Shown one piece after another: positions 22,924 to 34,424 of a stretch of DNA of 64,000 bases. A program made the position numbers and the translations under genes. Position 1 is the stretch's first letter; the number at the start of each line of letters is the position of its first letter. The notes beneath the pieces were generated by a model. It saw nothing but the letters and a program-made list of their open reading frames with translations, was not told the origin of the DNA and searched no databases. Origin of the DNA: Cryptomeria japonica. Taxonomy: Eukaryota; Streptophyta; Pinopsida; Cupressales; Cupressaceae. The DNA is taken from contig NC_081405.1 of the NCBI RefSeq assembly GCF_030272615.1, positions 159,980,317 to 160,044,316 on the forward strand, given 5' to 3'.

Positions 22924-24479
22924 TGATAGTTCTGATACTTAATATAAGTACAAATCCAATAGCCAACAAGATGAGAGAGGGGGGGGGGGGGGGTGAATCA
23001 TACGAACTTAATCATCCATAAAAACATCAGATTCAACCTCAGTAACATATATATCAGTAATATAACCAAAACTGTTAAACATGCAAACTCAAAAGCATAC
23101 GAACAATATAAACCTCATAACACCAGATTTAACGTGGAAACCCAAATAGGGAAAAACCACTGTGGGATTTCATACCCACTAAGAAATATACTCTTCTAGA
23201 GTATGCTCGGTTAAAAGCAAATCCTGTTAAAGATTACAAACACATTGCTAGATGTGACCCGGTTAAGGGATTTCCCTCAGATCTGTTAAGATCTTCACTT
23301 TGTTAGAAGTGACCTTGTTAAAGGATTTCAAACACTCAATCAAAATGTCACCTTGCTAGAGGGTTTATATATAAGACTGTTAAGTCCACTCGGTTAAGAG
23401 ATTTTCTGTCACTTTCACAAAATAACAGTAATAAAAATCTATCTGCAACTTCACATCTAAAATGCTAAAGCAGATTCCTATTTGTTCAATACAATCTAGA
23501 CATAGAACTAATCTTGTCTATCTGTTGGGCTTCTATACTCTGTTATTATAACAAGTCTTCAAGCTTCTGTGCTCGGTAATCACTATGTAGCATCCCTGTG
23601 CATACACTTGCCCACATGCATTGTTTATCAACAATTTCCTATTTATAAACAATTAGGTAACCACTTAATCTCCTTGATCACATTTCCCATGATCAATCAT
23701 AGCCATCAGATCTTCAATCTTGTCCAGGTTCAATGCATCTTTCGATCTGAAAATGTTTTACCCTGCCTTGGAACTTGCATAATAGTCTTGGAACTTGTGC
23801 CAGGGTATTGCAGTTCAATCAAAGTTGTAGATCTTCATGCCAACTTTCCATTGCCTTAGATTCGTTAACAAACTTCTTCCATGGCTCACCAATCATTTGA
23901 TCTGCTCCAGCTCATCAGCTTCCTTCATTAAATACCGCATGTAAACATTTAATGCATTTTGTTATAGCTCGGTTACAACTCAGTAACAACTCGGTGAATA
24001 CTAAACTCCACTCGGTAAACATTCTGCCTTCATTAATCGATAGCGATAACCTTAGGGTTTACTGACTAGGTTCCTTAGGGTTTACCGACTAGGTTCTTTG
24101 CTTGATAACATAGTATAGTATTAACCTTTACAATTTACAACATATGTATGATGTTAAAACAATCTAAAACATCATGATCTCATCATTGTCTGACTCGGTA
24201 GTAGTTTCCCATTGAATACCTTATCCATCCCCTTATTCATCATATTCTTTCCTGTGTCTTTTATCGACATCTTTATAATCTTCATATCATACTTCTCAAG
24301 ATATGGCAACATCATACTAAATTAGAAAATCAATTTCTTAACATCAATGACAAAATAATAATATCAAGATAGTAAAACATCTTTAATCAATTATATCCAT
24401 AATCATCAACAACCTTCTCAATATCCTTAAGAAATGCCAACAATCTTTCATTGTCTGTTATAATGCAATATTGCCAACA
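22924..24479 (-). repeat. Element C 5' LTR (right on plus strand)
   Basis: It is 1556 bp, from TGATAGTTCTG to TTGCCAACA on the plus strand. It carries a 15-G run at 22979-22993 and a minus-strand TATA box (TTTATAAATAGG) near 23636-23648. This LTR would have driven transcription of the element. Confidence 0.93.
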
Positions 24480-24484
24480 TATCT
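24480..24484. repeat. Target-site duplication TATCT, right
   Basis: This is an exact copy of 17606-17610, directly after element C. Confidence 0.9.
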
Positions 24485-26480
24485 ATCCTACTGGTGTTGC
24501 CTACTCTCTCTTCTCTCCCCCCTTCCCAGCCAGTATATCCATCAACTTAGTCCCTCCTACCACCTCCTCTTGGTGAGGACCCCCAATCTCTTGTATCAGT
24601 GTCTATACCTGTAATGGAATTGTTGCTGCTTGTCTATGTCTCCTCTGCCCTCCCCTCCTCTATCCTCCTCTCCTCCTTTGTCCTCCTTGTGGTACCTCTG
24701 CCTATCCCTAGGCTCCTCCGATAACGTCACCCTCTCCTGGCCCATCCCTCTCCCCATCAACAATCTCATCAACCCAAGGTATGAGCTCATCATGCTCCAA
24801 AACTCCACGAATGGTAAGACAAATTGTCCTATGTGCATCCCACCATGTTGTTTAGGCCCTTGTACAACCTAGATCATCACCCACCCTGCCCGCTCATCCC
24901 ATGGAATCGTGGCTGCTCCTATCTAACTCAATCACACTGTGAATGGACCCACAACATCCCCCATGTGGCACTCTCCTTGGTGATGTGCGAATGTGTGCGC
25001 TCATGGCCGATGATGTTCTATGGTAGACCAAACTACCTCATAACCCAATGCAACAAATACTAATCAATCACATGGACCGTCCTCCCAAAGAGCCAACGCT
25101 CACTCTGCACCCATGCCAGCTGATAGTTGTGCCTCTTGTTCCCACAATTCCTGAACGATTGCCATATGAATACCATAATCTCATCCATGATCCTCCTCTA
25201 GAAACAGATAGCACCAACTTGAGTGTAGTACAATAATCCTTTGTATCTGTCCACATACAGATGGTGTGATCTTCGATCCTACACCCCCAGTGGTTGTGTG
25301 ACGATGATGTGCTCCCACGCCCAGATGTACAACAAAGTAACGTTTGTCCCAAGGTTCTTATAACCTCGGTATACACATATATGCATATCATGATAGAGTT
25401 GTTTGAGCATTACTGCTCCCCATGCATAATCAACTCCATCCTCAAGCATATAATAAAGACATATGCTCCACTCAATCAAAAATCCATTCCCACTCAAATT
25501 TGGCATCATCTATCTACTGATCAACTTGTAGATAAATAAGACTAAGTGAGGAACCCTTTGTTGCCTCATCGCCTCCCAAAACCTCATCCTTGTCTTATCC
25601 ATGGGGAGATCATTGCACTCACATATCCTTCGTAGATAGTCCTTCCTGTGATCCAATCTATACTCTGGTATCACACCTCTAACCAGAACCTTCCGGATTT
25701 TCCAAACATCAAGGAGAGTGATGTTGGCTTCACTTGTAGGAAGATGAAAGGGACAGGTCTCACTGTTCCATCTCTCAACCAACACTGTCATCAAAGCAGT
25801 ATGAGCTCGAATCCAAGGGCATCTACCCACAAACCCAAGTCCTAGCAAGTTGAGTACAACTTTCCCATCCACGCTTAGTTGCCTATACAATGCCATTGTC
25901 TGTGGCCAGTGCTCTTAAGAAGATTAAATATCAGGATCCTCCCGCATTCAACAAAATCACATCATTAGCCCTCCCTTCTATCCTATTTCTAGCCTATCCT
26001 ATCTTTGGGGAAACTTCTCGCTACCCCGAACCCCCACCCCTCTTTTTCCTCAGTTCCTTCTTTCCCTCAGTTTTTTTCTTTTGGGCGGAGACGACATTTC
26101 TCCTCAAGCGGAGACACCGAAACCACACCTCGTGTATCGAATTGCAAAATGGAGACATCATTTTGTAGTATTTCCCTTTTCCCACATGTAAACTGTTCAA
26201 CATCTATGCAGACGAGGAATGCCTATGTAGATGTTGATCCCCAGTGTAGACGTTGAAATGACGATCGATGTTTGTGCCCCGACAAGTTTTCTACCCTATT
26301 TAGTACCCCTAATTAATGCTAATCTACTAAATAACAAAGGTAGGTTGGGGTACATACCGGTGGGCCATACTTGGTCGGTCGCTAGTACAATCAGACTCTC
26401 TCTGCGTAGTGCTCGTGGTGTGGAATGCGGGCCATAGCTCCTAGGTGCTCTGGTCTCTCTCAATCTCCAAGGTGTATGTG
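24485..26480 (-). pseudogene. Plant mobile domain (PMD) gene, N-terminal part (fossil)
   Basis: On the minus strand the stretch near 25900-25500 reads LMTVLVERWNSETCPFHLP then ITLLDVWKIRKVL. This matches the PMD pattern 'ERW.PET.TFHLP.GE.TITL.DV'. Further on come AWGAVMLKQLYHD and YIWAWEHIIVTQP, matching the later PMD pattern of a helix followed by W(A/S)WE. Nearer 24600 is a G/E/R-rich linker, and the coiled-coil end lies beyond element C at 16741-17605. PMD proteins occur in Arabidopsis MAIN/MAIL genes and inside plant transposable elements, including antisense genes of Tat-lineage gypsy elements. The minus orientation just before a plus-strand LTR favours that last setting. Broken, several breaks. 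Confidence 0.7.
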
Positions 26481-26510
26481 TGACAATGATCCCTTTTAGG
26501 GCCCTATGTG

Positions 26511-26521
26511 GCTTATATAGG
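26511..26521 (-). promoter_or_regulatory. TATA box upstream of the PMD gene
   Basis: The minus strand reads CCTATATAAGC, a good plant TATA box. It lies about 75 bp upstream of the first minus-strand ATG (26433-26435), room for a start site about 30 bp downstream of the box. A C/T-rich plus-strand tract (26520-26660) forms an A/G-rich region upstream. Inferred from sequence only. Confidence 0.5.
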
Positions 26522-26782
26522 TGCCCCCTTCGCCCCCTTTTTCTCGCATTTCTTCTGTCTCTTTCCTTTTTCTCATTTTCTTCCACATTTCTTTTCTTCC
26601 TTTTTCTTTCCCCTTCTTGTTATTTTCTTCTTTTTTCGAGAATTTTTTTGATTTTTTTTTTTTTAAATTCTTCGGTTAAATTCTCGAGGGGGCATATACC
26701 ACCCTTGTCTTCACGCTGGGGTATCATCCTTCTATCTTTTACCCATTGTCAATTTTTCCGCTACGTAAAAGAGTGAAAAAAT

Positions 26783-28250
26783 GTAGACGCCTAAAATTAA
26801 TTAAATAAATTATTTAATTAATTTAGCCTTTCTACATAATTAATTAATTAAGTTATGCCACCCCTATTCCTCTTAGAATTAATTAAATTTAATTAATTTC
26901 GTCACTATCGTTTAATAGTTAATTTATCAAAATAAATTAATTATTCCCCTTTTCTTCCAAAGTCCCTTTAATCATTAATTCCTCTAAATTCCCTTTAGGT
27001 TAACTAATTTTAATTAATTAACTTAAGTCATGTGATTCCTACAAATCACTTCTTCTAATCCTCATTTAGCCTAATTAATTCTTCTAGAAGCCTAATTATC
27101 ATTATTCCACAATTTTATAATCCTCTGCACCTTCTCTCTCCTCTTGTCAAATCCTCCTAACTTATCCACTTGCTTTCTAATATCTCATTAACCCCCTTAA
27201 TCCCCTTCCTTAATCATTTGCACATTCCTAATCCTCATGATTAAGAATAAGTCAACCATTTTCCATAAATGGTTTGTTCCCTCTCAATCCCCAACCTTAA
27301 ATGCATCAACTTTGGTCATATCAAAGGATTTCAAATCCTTGCTCTTCCCCATGGTCCCTCACTTCCCAAGGAATTTTTAATTTTGTTTTCCTCTTTTGTC
27401 TTTCCTTGCAATCTTCTATTTGGAATTTTTTATTCGTTTATCCCTTCCTAAGGAATTTTAAATTCTTTTTATTCTTCCAAAGTGCATTGGGGACTCTTCC
27501 CTATGCACCTTAAGGAGTGTGGAGACAAGAAATGCCTTTATTGGAAAATCTCTTGATCTCCACACCTTGTCCTCTCAATCCCTTCCATCAATTTCCTTCA
27601 ATCTCCACCCTCCATTCCAAATCAATCTTGGGCCTCCATTTTCCTGCTCTCAAATCTATAAACTGGGGTCTCCTCCCCTCATTTCCATATCCACTTTCCA
27701 TGCAATTTCATGTTGTCCATTTGAGCTTAGAATCCATCCTTAGCATCTTCATTATAGGCAAATTTATCCACACTTAGTCATTCATCTACCTATCCATCCA
27801 TCATGACATCTATCATCATTGTTGTTGTGTAGTGGAGAGCAATCCACATCCCCACCCTAGGACCAATCCAATCAAGCTAAGGAGGGGCACATCTTTAGCT
27901 TCACCAAAGGTCCAATCCGAGGAGCAAGTGACAACATTATGAAGGGTATAAAGGTTTTATGGCATTTACTTGAATTTTATGCTTATTTTGATTTAAACTA
28001 ACCCTTTTACCATCACATTGTCTTCCCTTGGTTCAAATATATCAAGATTAATCATAAAAAAATACAAACCTATCATTTCCTTCATTTCACTCACTTTTCT
28101 AGTCTATAAATTCTTTGTGATACCATATGTCCAATTCTTATGCAGTCATCTTCAACTATCATTTTGTATATTTATAATCCTTGCTTCATTAAATGTACTT
28201 TTTTAATCAAGAAATAGTTTTAGCAAAAATAAATTAATTTTAGTTTATTA
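26783..28250 (+). repeat. Ty3/gypsy-like LTR start; right end unresolved
   Basis: It begins TGTAGACGCCTAAAATTAA after an A-rich purine run (AAAAGAGTGAAAAAA) that could serve as a polypurine tract. The opening is similar to the LTR at 32093 (TGTAGACGCTTAAAACTT), with the same AATTAAATAAA palindrome-rich start and the same succession of C/T-rich paragraphs. I cannot place the right end; no primer-site-like TTTGGCGCCC follows, so the end given is only a guess. If it is a 3' LTR, the PMD gene lies antisense at the end of the internal region. Confidence 0.5.
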
Positions 28251-31189
28251 TCACGTAAAAATTTTTAGACTCTATGTGTGTTCATTTGTGTGCATGCATG
28301 TGTATGTGTTGCCTAAATAAACCATGTTCATTAACTAAGGTCAAATAAGTTGTGGTTTATCTTTTTGAAAGAGACATGCTAAAACGAAATAAGCTATACA
28401 AAAAGAATGTGCAAATTAAAAAAAAATGTAGAACTTGATTCGATGGTTGATAATTTTGGTTTAAGAGTCATTTCTCATTGAAAATGCTTTGCTGATGCTT
28501 TTTCAATCATACAGGGGTTTTCCTCATCACATGCTTTTTCATTTCTATAGAAAAATAAAAATATCCCAATCAATAAGATAAAACTCTACGAAGTGTATTC
28601 AAAACAACAAAAGATAATATCCCCAAATGTATAAAAATGCAATAAGAAAAACAAAATTGTTACTGTAGCATCGTAAATTGTATCCACATACACTTTTGTC
28701 CTCACTTAGACCTCACTTTGGTGCTTCATCTTTCGATGCCCAATGACTATTTTGATTTAGCTTATACCATCCCACAAACCCATATTTTCACCTTCTCTCT
28801 TGTCTTTTCCCCAAACCTGAGTCCTAATTCTCAAGACTAGGATGTTTGGGTGCCTTTGTCCTAGCTCAAGACCATGGCACCACAGTGCCTTGGTCCTCTC
28901 AATCATGACCCAAATTTGGTCTTCACAATGATCACATCAAGTGAACAGGAAATTAGATCTCGTGTCGGCCTACTCCAAAAATTCAAATAGTTTTCAGGTG
29001 ATTATGTATACAAGGAGGTCTACCCCTCTCATTTGAGAACATAAACCATCTAATGATCTCAATTACACTTTAGCAAATTAAATTCAAGTGAGCAAGCAAT
29101 CAAGCATTGGAGAAGAAGTGAAGTCAAGTTCAAGCATTCAAGATGGCATTTATGATCAACTAGGTTATAAAAATACATTCTACAAGACATCCTAAAACCC
29201 TTGCATGAGGATTCAAGCAAGCTTCAACAAGGTATGCATTTCAATTACAAGCATTTAATTTCATATCTAGCCTTTCCATTAAAAGGAAAGCATCTTGCTA
29301 CAATTTCCATTACAATTATCATATCAATTTTAAGTTTAATTCTTAAATAGGGGTTTGACCCAAGGCAAACCCCTATCCACAAAATTTTCCTCTCTTTTTG
29401 TGTGCAAGGAGTTGACTCAAGAGGTATAATCAGAGATGTCGATGGAGTTGATGACTATAAATAGGTTTAGATTTTGATGAAGGCAACCTACCTAGCCGGT
29501 CCCAAAAATTATGCCTGAGATTATTACAATGAATCTAGTGCATCTTCTTGATCTTGAACAAATCCTACTTGTTTGCATTATAGTTAAATGATCAAGGCAA
29601 CCTACCCACCCAATCCTGAAAATTAAGCTTGAACTTTCATGATCAGGTTATGATTCTCTTCTTCTGCTCAGATCCCTATATGTGGCTCTATCTAATACCT
29701 ATAGTAGTCTGTTAGTTCTATTTCACTTTAATTATCCATTGCTTCATCCTAAACCCTACAATTTAAATACAGATTTCATATAAAAGAGGGTAGCAAATAA
29801 AACTAGTGAATCTAATCAGAATATCAACCCTTTTCCTAATTGAATTATGACTAGATCTATTGGATTCACCCCTCTTTTAATGTGTTGGCCCCTTAGGTTA
29901 GATTTGTGATTATATTATCTTAATTAATAAAACCCTAATTTTACCACCAAAATAGTTACAATGATATATTTTCCTCAAGTTTTCGAACTATCTAAATAAT
30001 ATGTCCTAATAAATGTGTGGAAGAAACCTCACCCTCAAATATATCAACATTTTATGCTAGAATTTAATTTCATCTTTAACTTATCTTTTTCTAGTATTTT
30101 GTAAACTATTTCACTATATTACAAATGTGAATAATTTTCAAACCATAAATTTCACCCATATTGAGTCATCTTCCTCTGCCCCTCTACCTAAAAACATCCC
30201 TCTTAGTCTTGAACCTAATTTATAATAAAATCCAGGTTTAACTCTCCTTTGAATTTAGATACATCTACTATTCTTTTGTTTCCTTTTATAGCCTTAATTT
30301 CAATCAACCTCTCCATAGGATTTCCAAAGAGAACATAAATCCTTGCATTTCAAGTTCATCCTTATAATATTTAGGTTGCAATATAGCCTCTAGAGATTTT
30401 TTATCTTCTTAACAAATTTTCACCAAGTACTCTCTATTTTATAACATTTATTCTCTTTCCTTTACTCAATTGCATGTTGAATCCTCTTTATTTCATCCAT
30501 CTAGCTCACACTTGAGATACTTTTGTATCAATATAATACAGACATGGGAGAAATGCATACACAAAACTTATAATAGGTTTCTTTAGTTTTTGTGGCGTTG
30601 TACACAGTAAAGATGAATAAAACTAGGCAAATCCACTTCATCCATATTATGAACAAAGCGACGAACTTAGAATATACACATTCATAGTCAAGGAATAATA
30701 ACTTTGTATCTAAGAATCCATTAAATTGGAGATATATTTCACATATAGTAGCCATGCAAAAATGTTCCTCCTATGCTTGCTAACACTTTCCTATTATAAT
30801 AGCTTCATAATAGTCATCACCTATATCTATTTTTTCCTTATGAAGAACTCCCTAGAATATCTCTTTTTCATCTAATCTTTTTACAATGACATACTATTTT
30901 TTATACAATGTATATTTATTGGGGGGCTATGCCTATAAAATTACTCCTTCAACAACCCACTATGATAGATATACATACAAAAATTACACATCTTAGTATA
31001 TTTTATTGATAAGAAAATCATTAAGTACTTCTAAATCCCTATAGTTTAGTCTACTTGAGTCCCACAAAGAGTGGTTTCCATCATTATTAAATTCCTTCTT
31101 ATTTAGGAAATTGTTTCATCTTCCTCCTATTGCCTTTGACAAATCTTATGAGATGGTAAGAGCTAGTTATAGAAACTTTTCCCAATGGG
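28251..31189. other. No gene recognised
   Basis: AT-rich sequence with only short open frames. A phrase starting 'AAGGCAACCTACC' recurs at about 29480 and 29595, which hints at a decayed duplicated LTR segment. Nothing else stands out. Confidence 0.4.
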
Positions 31190-32092
31190 GAGGAGATACC
31201 TAGTTTTTGAACATCATGTGGTGGCAATGATAATTAATAATATCATTGTACAGTCTTTATTATGCCTTTGTGTGGATGTTTAGTAATTATTAGATTAATG
31301 ATATTCAAAAGATCATCAGGAATTTCATGTGGTCAGATGGCAAGGGTAATAAGAAGATTCATCATGTAAAATGGGATTGGTGATGTTTAAACAAGCACTT
31401 AGGTGGCTTGGGATTGAAGGACCTCAGGATTTAGGGTATTGCATTGGTTGTGAAATGGATTCTTCATTCTATGGAAGGTGATGAACCATGGAAAGTCCTC
31501 ATTAGGAACAATATTCGACTTGCGATTCCCAAGCAGGCCAGGACATGGAAGTGGCTCCCTCTTAGCGATCTTCTAATTGTTTCTTTCCTTGTTTCCCCGA
31601 CTAGATCTACTATGTTTAAAGTAATATGGAAGGCTTTGGAATGTGTTAGGATGCCTTATCTCCCACAATAGTATCCTTGGTAATGATAACTCCTTGTGTG
31701 GGGAAAGATCTATTTGGTGGAACTTGTTCTACAAAGATAGACCAATTGCCCTACTTCAAGGTTGCTCTACTAAATGTCGACATTCTAAAGGTATTTATTT
31801 TTTTAATGATATTATTATTGATGGTAAATTAACTTCTTGGAATGATCTCAATGCTAAGTTTCAGTTGCCTCAATCACAATGGAGGACCTACATTGTGCTA
31901 CGAGAAGCTTTTAACAGTCTTGACCTGCCCAGACAATGCTCAATAGTTGATAACAAAATCTCTACCTTCACTTGGGTGGATAGTACTATATGGAGAAACA
32001 CCAAGGCTAAAGTCGTTTATAATGTTCTTTGTTCTAATGATGATTTAATTAATCATATTAAATCTATTTGGAATATTAGTCACAGTAATACT
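31190..32092 (+). mobile_element. L1-type LINE relic, ORF2 C-terminal part (left piece)
   Basis: The plus strand reads as the region after the reverse-transcriptase domain of plant L1 LINEs: IRNFMWSDGKGNKKIHHVKW, then HLGGLGLKDLRI, ALVVKWILHSMEGDEPWKVL and SIWWNLFYKD. This corresponds to the typical 'FLW.G......HLVKW......GGLGI.DL....AL..KW.WR' run. Frameshifts and stops are present, for example a stop near 31383 in the GGLGL segment's approach and a frame change near 31650, so it is inactive. The reverse-transcriptase core itself is missing to the left (5' truncation is common in LINEs). The relic is cut at 32092 by an LTR insertion and resumes near 34425. Confidence 0.8.
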
Positions 32093-33580
32093 TGTAGACG
32101 CTTAAAACTTGCGCACCTAATTAAATAAATTTTATTTATTAAATTATCATTTATTCACCTATTAATTAAACTAAGGTTTATTTAATATATCCCTTTTCTT
32201 CTAGACCAACCATTAATCAAATTCAAATATTTGATTAATTCCCCTTTCTATCCATTAATTAAATAAATTTTATTTATTTAATTGAATCCCCTTTTCACCA
32301 TTTTAATTAAATTTACATTTAATTAAAATCATCCTTGTATATAAATAAATCAAATTTATTTATAAACCCCCCCACTGGCACTTTCCTACAAATGCAAGTT
32401 GCATCCATTTTAGTTGAAATAAAATATTTTATTTTAATTAAAATCCAAAAATACCTCCCACTTGCATTCTCCTAACAAATCCACTTGCATAAATAATCCT
32501 CTTCTAGATTCTTCTAGATTCTTCTAGATTATTCGAAATCACCCTAATTAACCTAAATCATCTCTTAAACATTTGCACATTCCTTAAGAGAAGTCACTTC
32601 TCAAAAATGCCTCAAAGTCTTTGAAATGCATTGAAGGCTTTGTGTCCTCAACAAGTTAACCTTCAAAGTCTTCCTAACCATTAATGGTTAATCTAACCTC
32701 AACTCATGGTTAGAGACTTTCTCTCTAACTTAACCCTCATCTAACCCAAGGGTCTCATCAAGCACTCGTTGCTTTGACCCTAGTTATCCTATTAACCCTT
32801 GCACAAGAGTTTACCCTTTGGGTAAAAGCTTTATCCACTGGTTATCCAATAACTCAACCATAACCTTACCTCCTAAGGTAACCACCATGTCTTCTCAGGC
32901 ATTTAATGCCTCTTACATCTCCTCTCAAGCCTCCTCATGGTGATATTTGTCAAACTAGGATTGGATTGAAAACCTCACAAGGATTGAATAACTTTCAATC
33001 TTGACCCTTGTTAAGATTACTCAATCTTAACCCTCCATTTGACCAATTCTTCTATAAATAGAGCTCCATTTACTCCATTTTACCAATCCAAGTTTTATGC
33101 ATCCAGGTTATCAAGAATTTGCATTTTCTTCTCTCATAAACTTAAACATTTTAGATAGCAATAACATTTTAGTTTCTTTATCATATCTTAAGTATTATCA
33201 TAACATCACCATGTTGCATATCATGTTAGATTAATCTTCATATCATTCTCATGCTAGTTTACTATGACACTAATCTTGTTGTTTTGCACCATATCATTAG
33301 CTAATTTTATATCCATATCATGCTAAGATCTTAGTTGCATTTGCATTTAGATCTTTTATCATATATCCCTTGTTCTTTAGGTAGTCATCCTAGAGATTAA
33401 GTGCTCTTCCAAGATAAGAGCCACCTTGATTTGAAGGATCTTTAGAGATAGAGAATAATGAGAAGGCTTTAGGGATTTTGTTTCACAAACTTATTTTTGA
33501 TTTCTATTCTCTAATATAATTTTTCATTGGTGTGCTTGATTTGTTTCTCATTTGCAGGATTCCACACTTCTAAGCATACA
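32093..33580 (+). mobile_element. LTR of a Ty3/gypsy-like element inserted in the LINE
   Basis: It begins TGTAGACGCTTAAAAC and ends AAGCATACA, 1488 bp. The primer-site-like TTTTTGGCACCCACC follows, resembling the TTTGGCGCCCACCG site of conifer and other plant gypsy elements. It contains AATTAAATAAATT palindromes near its start and a triplicated TCTAGATTCT near 32500-32530. No gag-pol lies to either side, so it is a solo or rearranged LTR. Confidence 0.75.
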
Positions 33581-33609
33581 TTTTTGGCACCCACCATGGG
33601 TGCCAAAAA
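33581..33609. repeat. Perfect 29-bp palindrome (13-bp arms) at LTR/primer-site junction
   Basis: TTTTTGGCACCCA is followed by CCA and then by TGGGTGCCAAAAA, the exact reverse complement. It sits directly after the LTR end. Confidence 0.95.
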
Positions 33610-34424
33610 CTTGCACACCTATTAATTAAACTAAGGTTTATTTAACATAAGCATTATGGTAAAGTTACGTCGCAAGATCACAACTAGTTTTGAAGATATT
33701 AAATTTCCGTTTTGGAGGGATCCAATGAAAGGTTTAAATTTGATTTTGAGGACTTTAGAGGCCTCAAAATGCCCTGAAAAAGTGGGCATAAACGGCGTAG
33801 TGATTGTCAAGGAAATAGAGAACTTTGCGAGCTTTCCGACACTTCAAACGGTTCGTCAATAGGACACACGGTTCTCAAGTTATGGCCTCCAGAAGTTTGT
33901 ACTTCTGAAATAGGAAATATAAAATACACCGGACACATAAATGAGTTGTAAAAAGGGAGGGACACGTCATAGGGAATCTAGAAGGGAGATAAGGTCGGCT
34001 ACACCTTATTGGATGGTTTTAGCCCATGGTTTTGTAATACTGTTTGATGGTTTCTTGTATTGTATTTCCTATATATGAGGTGCGTGAGATAGAGGTTGTT
34101 TGTAAGAGTCTTATGGCTATTGAGTTACCTCTGAATCTCTGATTAGTGGTACTCTTGTGAAGAGCTTTCTCTGCAAGTATATTGTGATCTATTTTGATTG
34201 CTGAATAATATATTGGGTGGCTTTTGGAGTGGGGTTTTTTCTCCCGAAAGGGTTTCCCCACTTAAATCATTGTGTTATGGTTTGAATGTTATTATATCTA
34301 TTTATGTTTTCTGTAACTATTGTGACGATCTGTAAAAGTTTTTGCATTACCTTCCTCTCAAGGTTAGTATAGGAAGTTGTTGCGCTACTTAAATTCCTTA
34401 CAACACTTTTCTACAAATGCAAAT
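33610..34424 (+). mobile_element. Partial second gypsy-like LTR enclosing a copia-type LTR
   Basis: ACTTGCACACCTATTAATT (about 33610-33650) repeats part of the LTR start at 32108-32187. ACACTTTTCTACAAATGCAA (about 34405-34424) repeats a later part of the same LTR (near 32378-32398). Between them, about 33655-34400, lies sequence with copia-LTR style. It includes the purine/pyrimidine signature TTTTTTCTCCCGAAAGGG followed by TTTCCCCACTTAAA near 34235-34265. This looks like one LTR nested in another; exact ends are unclear. Confidence 0.5.

Larger units (their letters stand above)
17611..24479 (-). mobile_element. Element C: Ty1/copia retrotransposon, minus strand (fossil)
   Basis: This 6869-bp element has two LTRs (17611-19158 and 22924-24479) and a perfect 5-bp target duplication, TATCT. 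Read on the minus strand, the order is 5' LTR, primer site, gag (about 22860-22260), zinc knuckle (about 22000), protease (about 21715), integrase (about 21370-20650), part of reverse transcriptase (about 20350-19900), RNase H tail (about 19830-19640), polypurine module and 3' LTR. The order of integrase before reverse transcriptase is diagnostic of Ty1/copia. Motifs resemble SIRE/Tork-type plant copia elements; the lineage is not settled. It is broken, with several breaks. In the first 250 bp the LTRs differ by about 4 percent, which makes it the youngest LTR pair here. Confidence 0.93.

Noticed and set aside
24630-26256. Several plus-strand proline/serine-rich frames
   Set aside because: They are the complement of the minus-strand PMD gene, which has real domain motifs.
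26480-26776. Plus-strand frame rich in phenylalanine and leucine resembling a membrane protein
   Set aside because: It lies in a C/T-rich tract upstream of the PMD gene. Hydrophobicity follows from the base composition.
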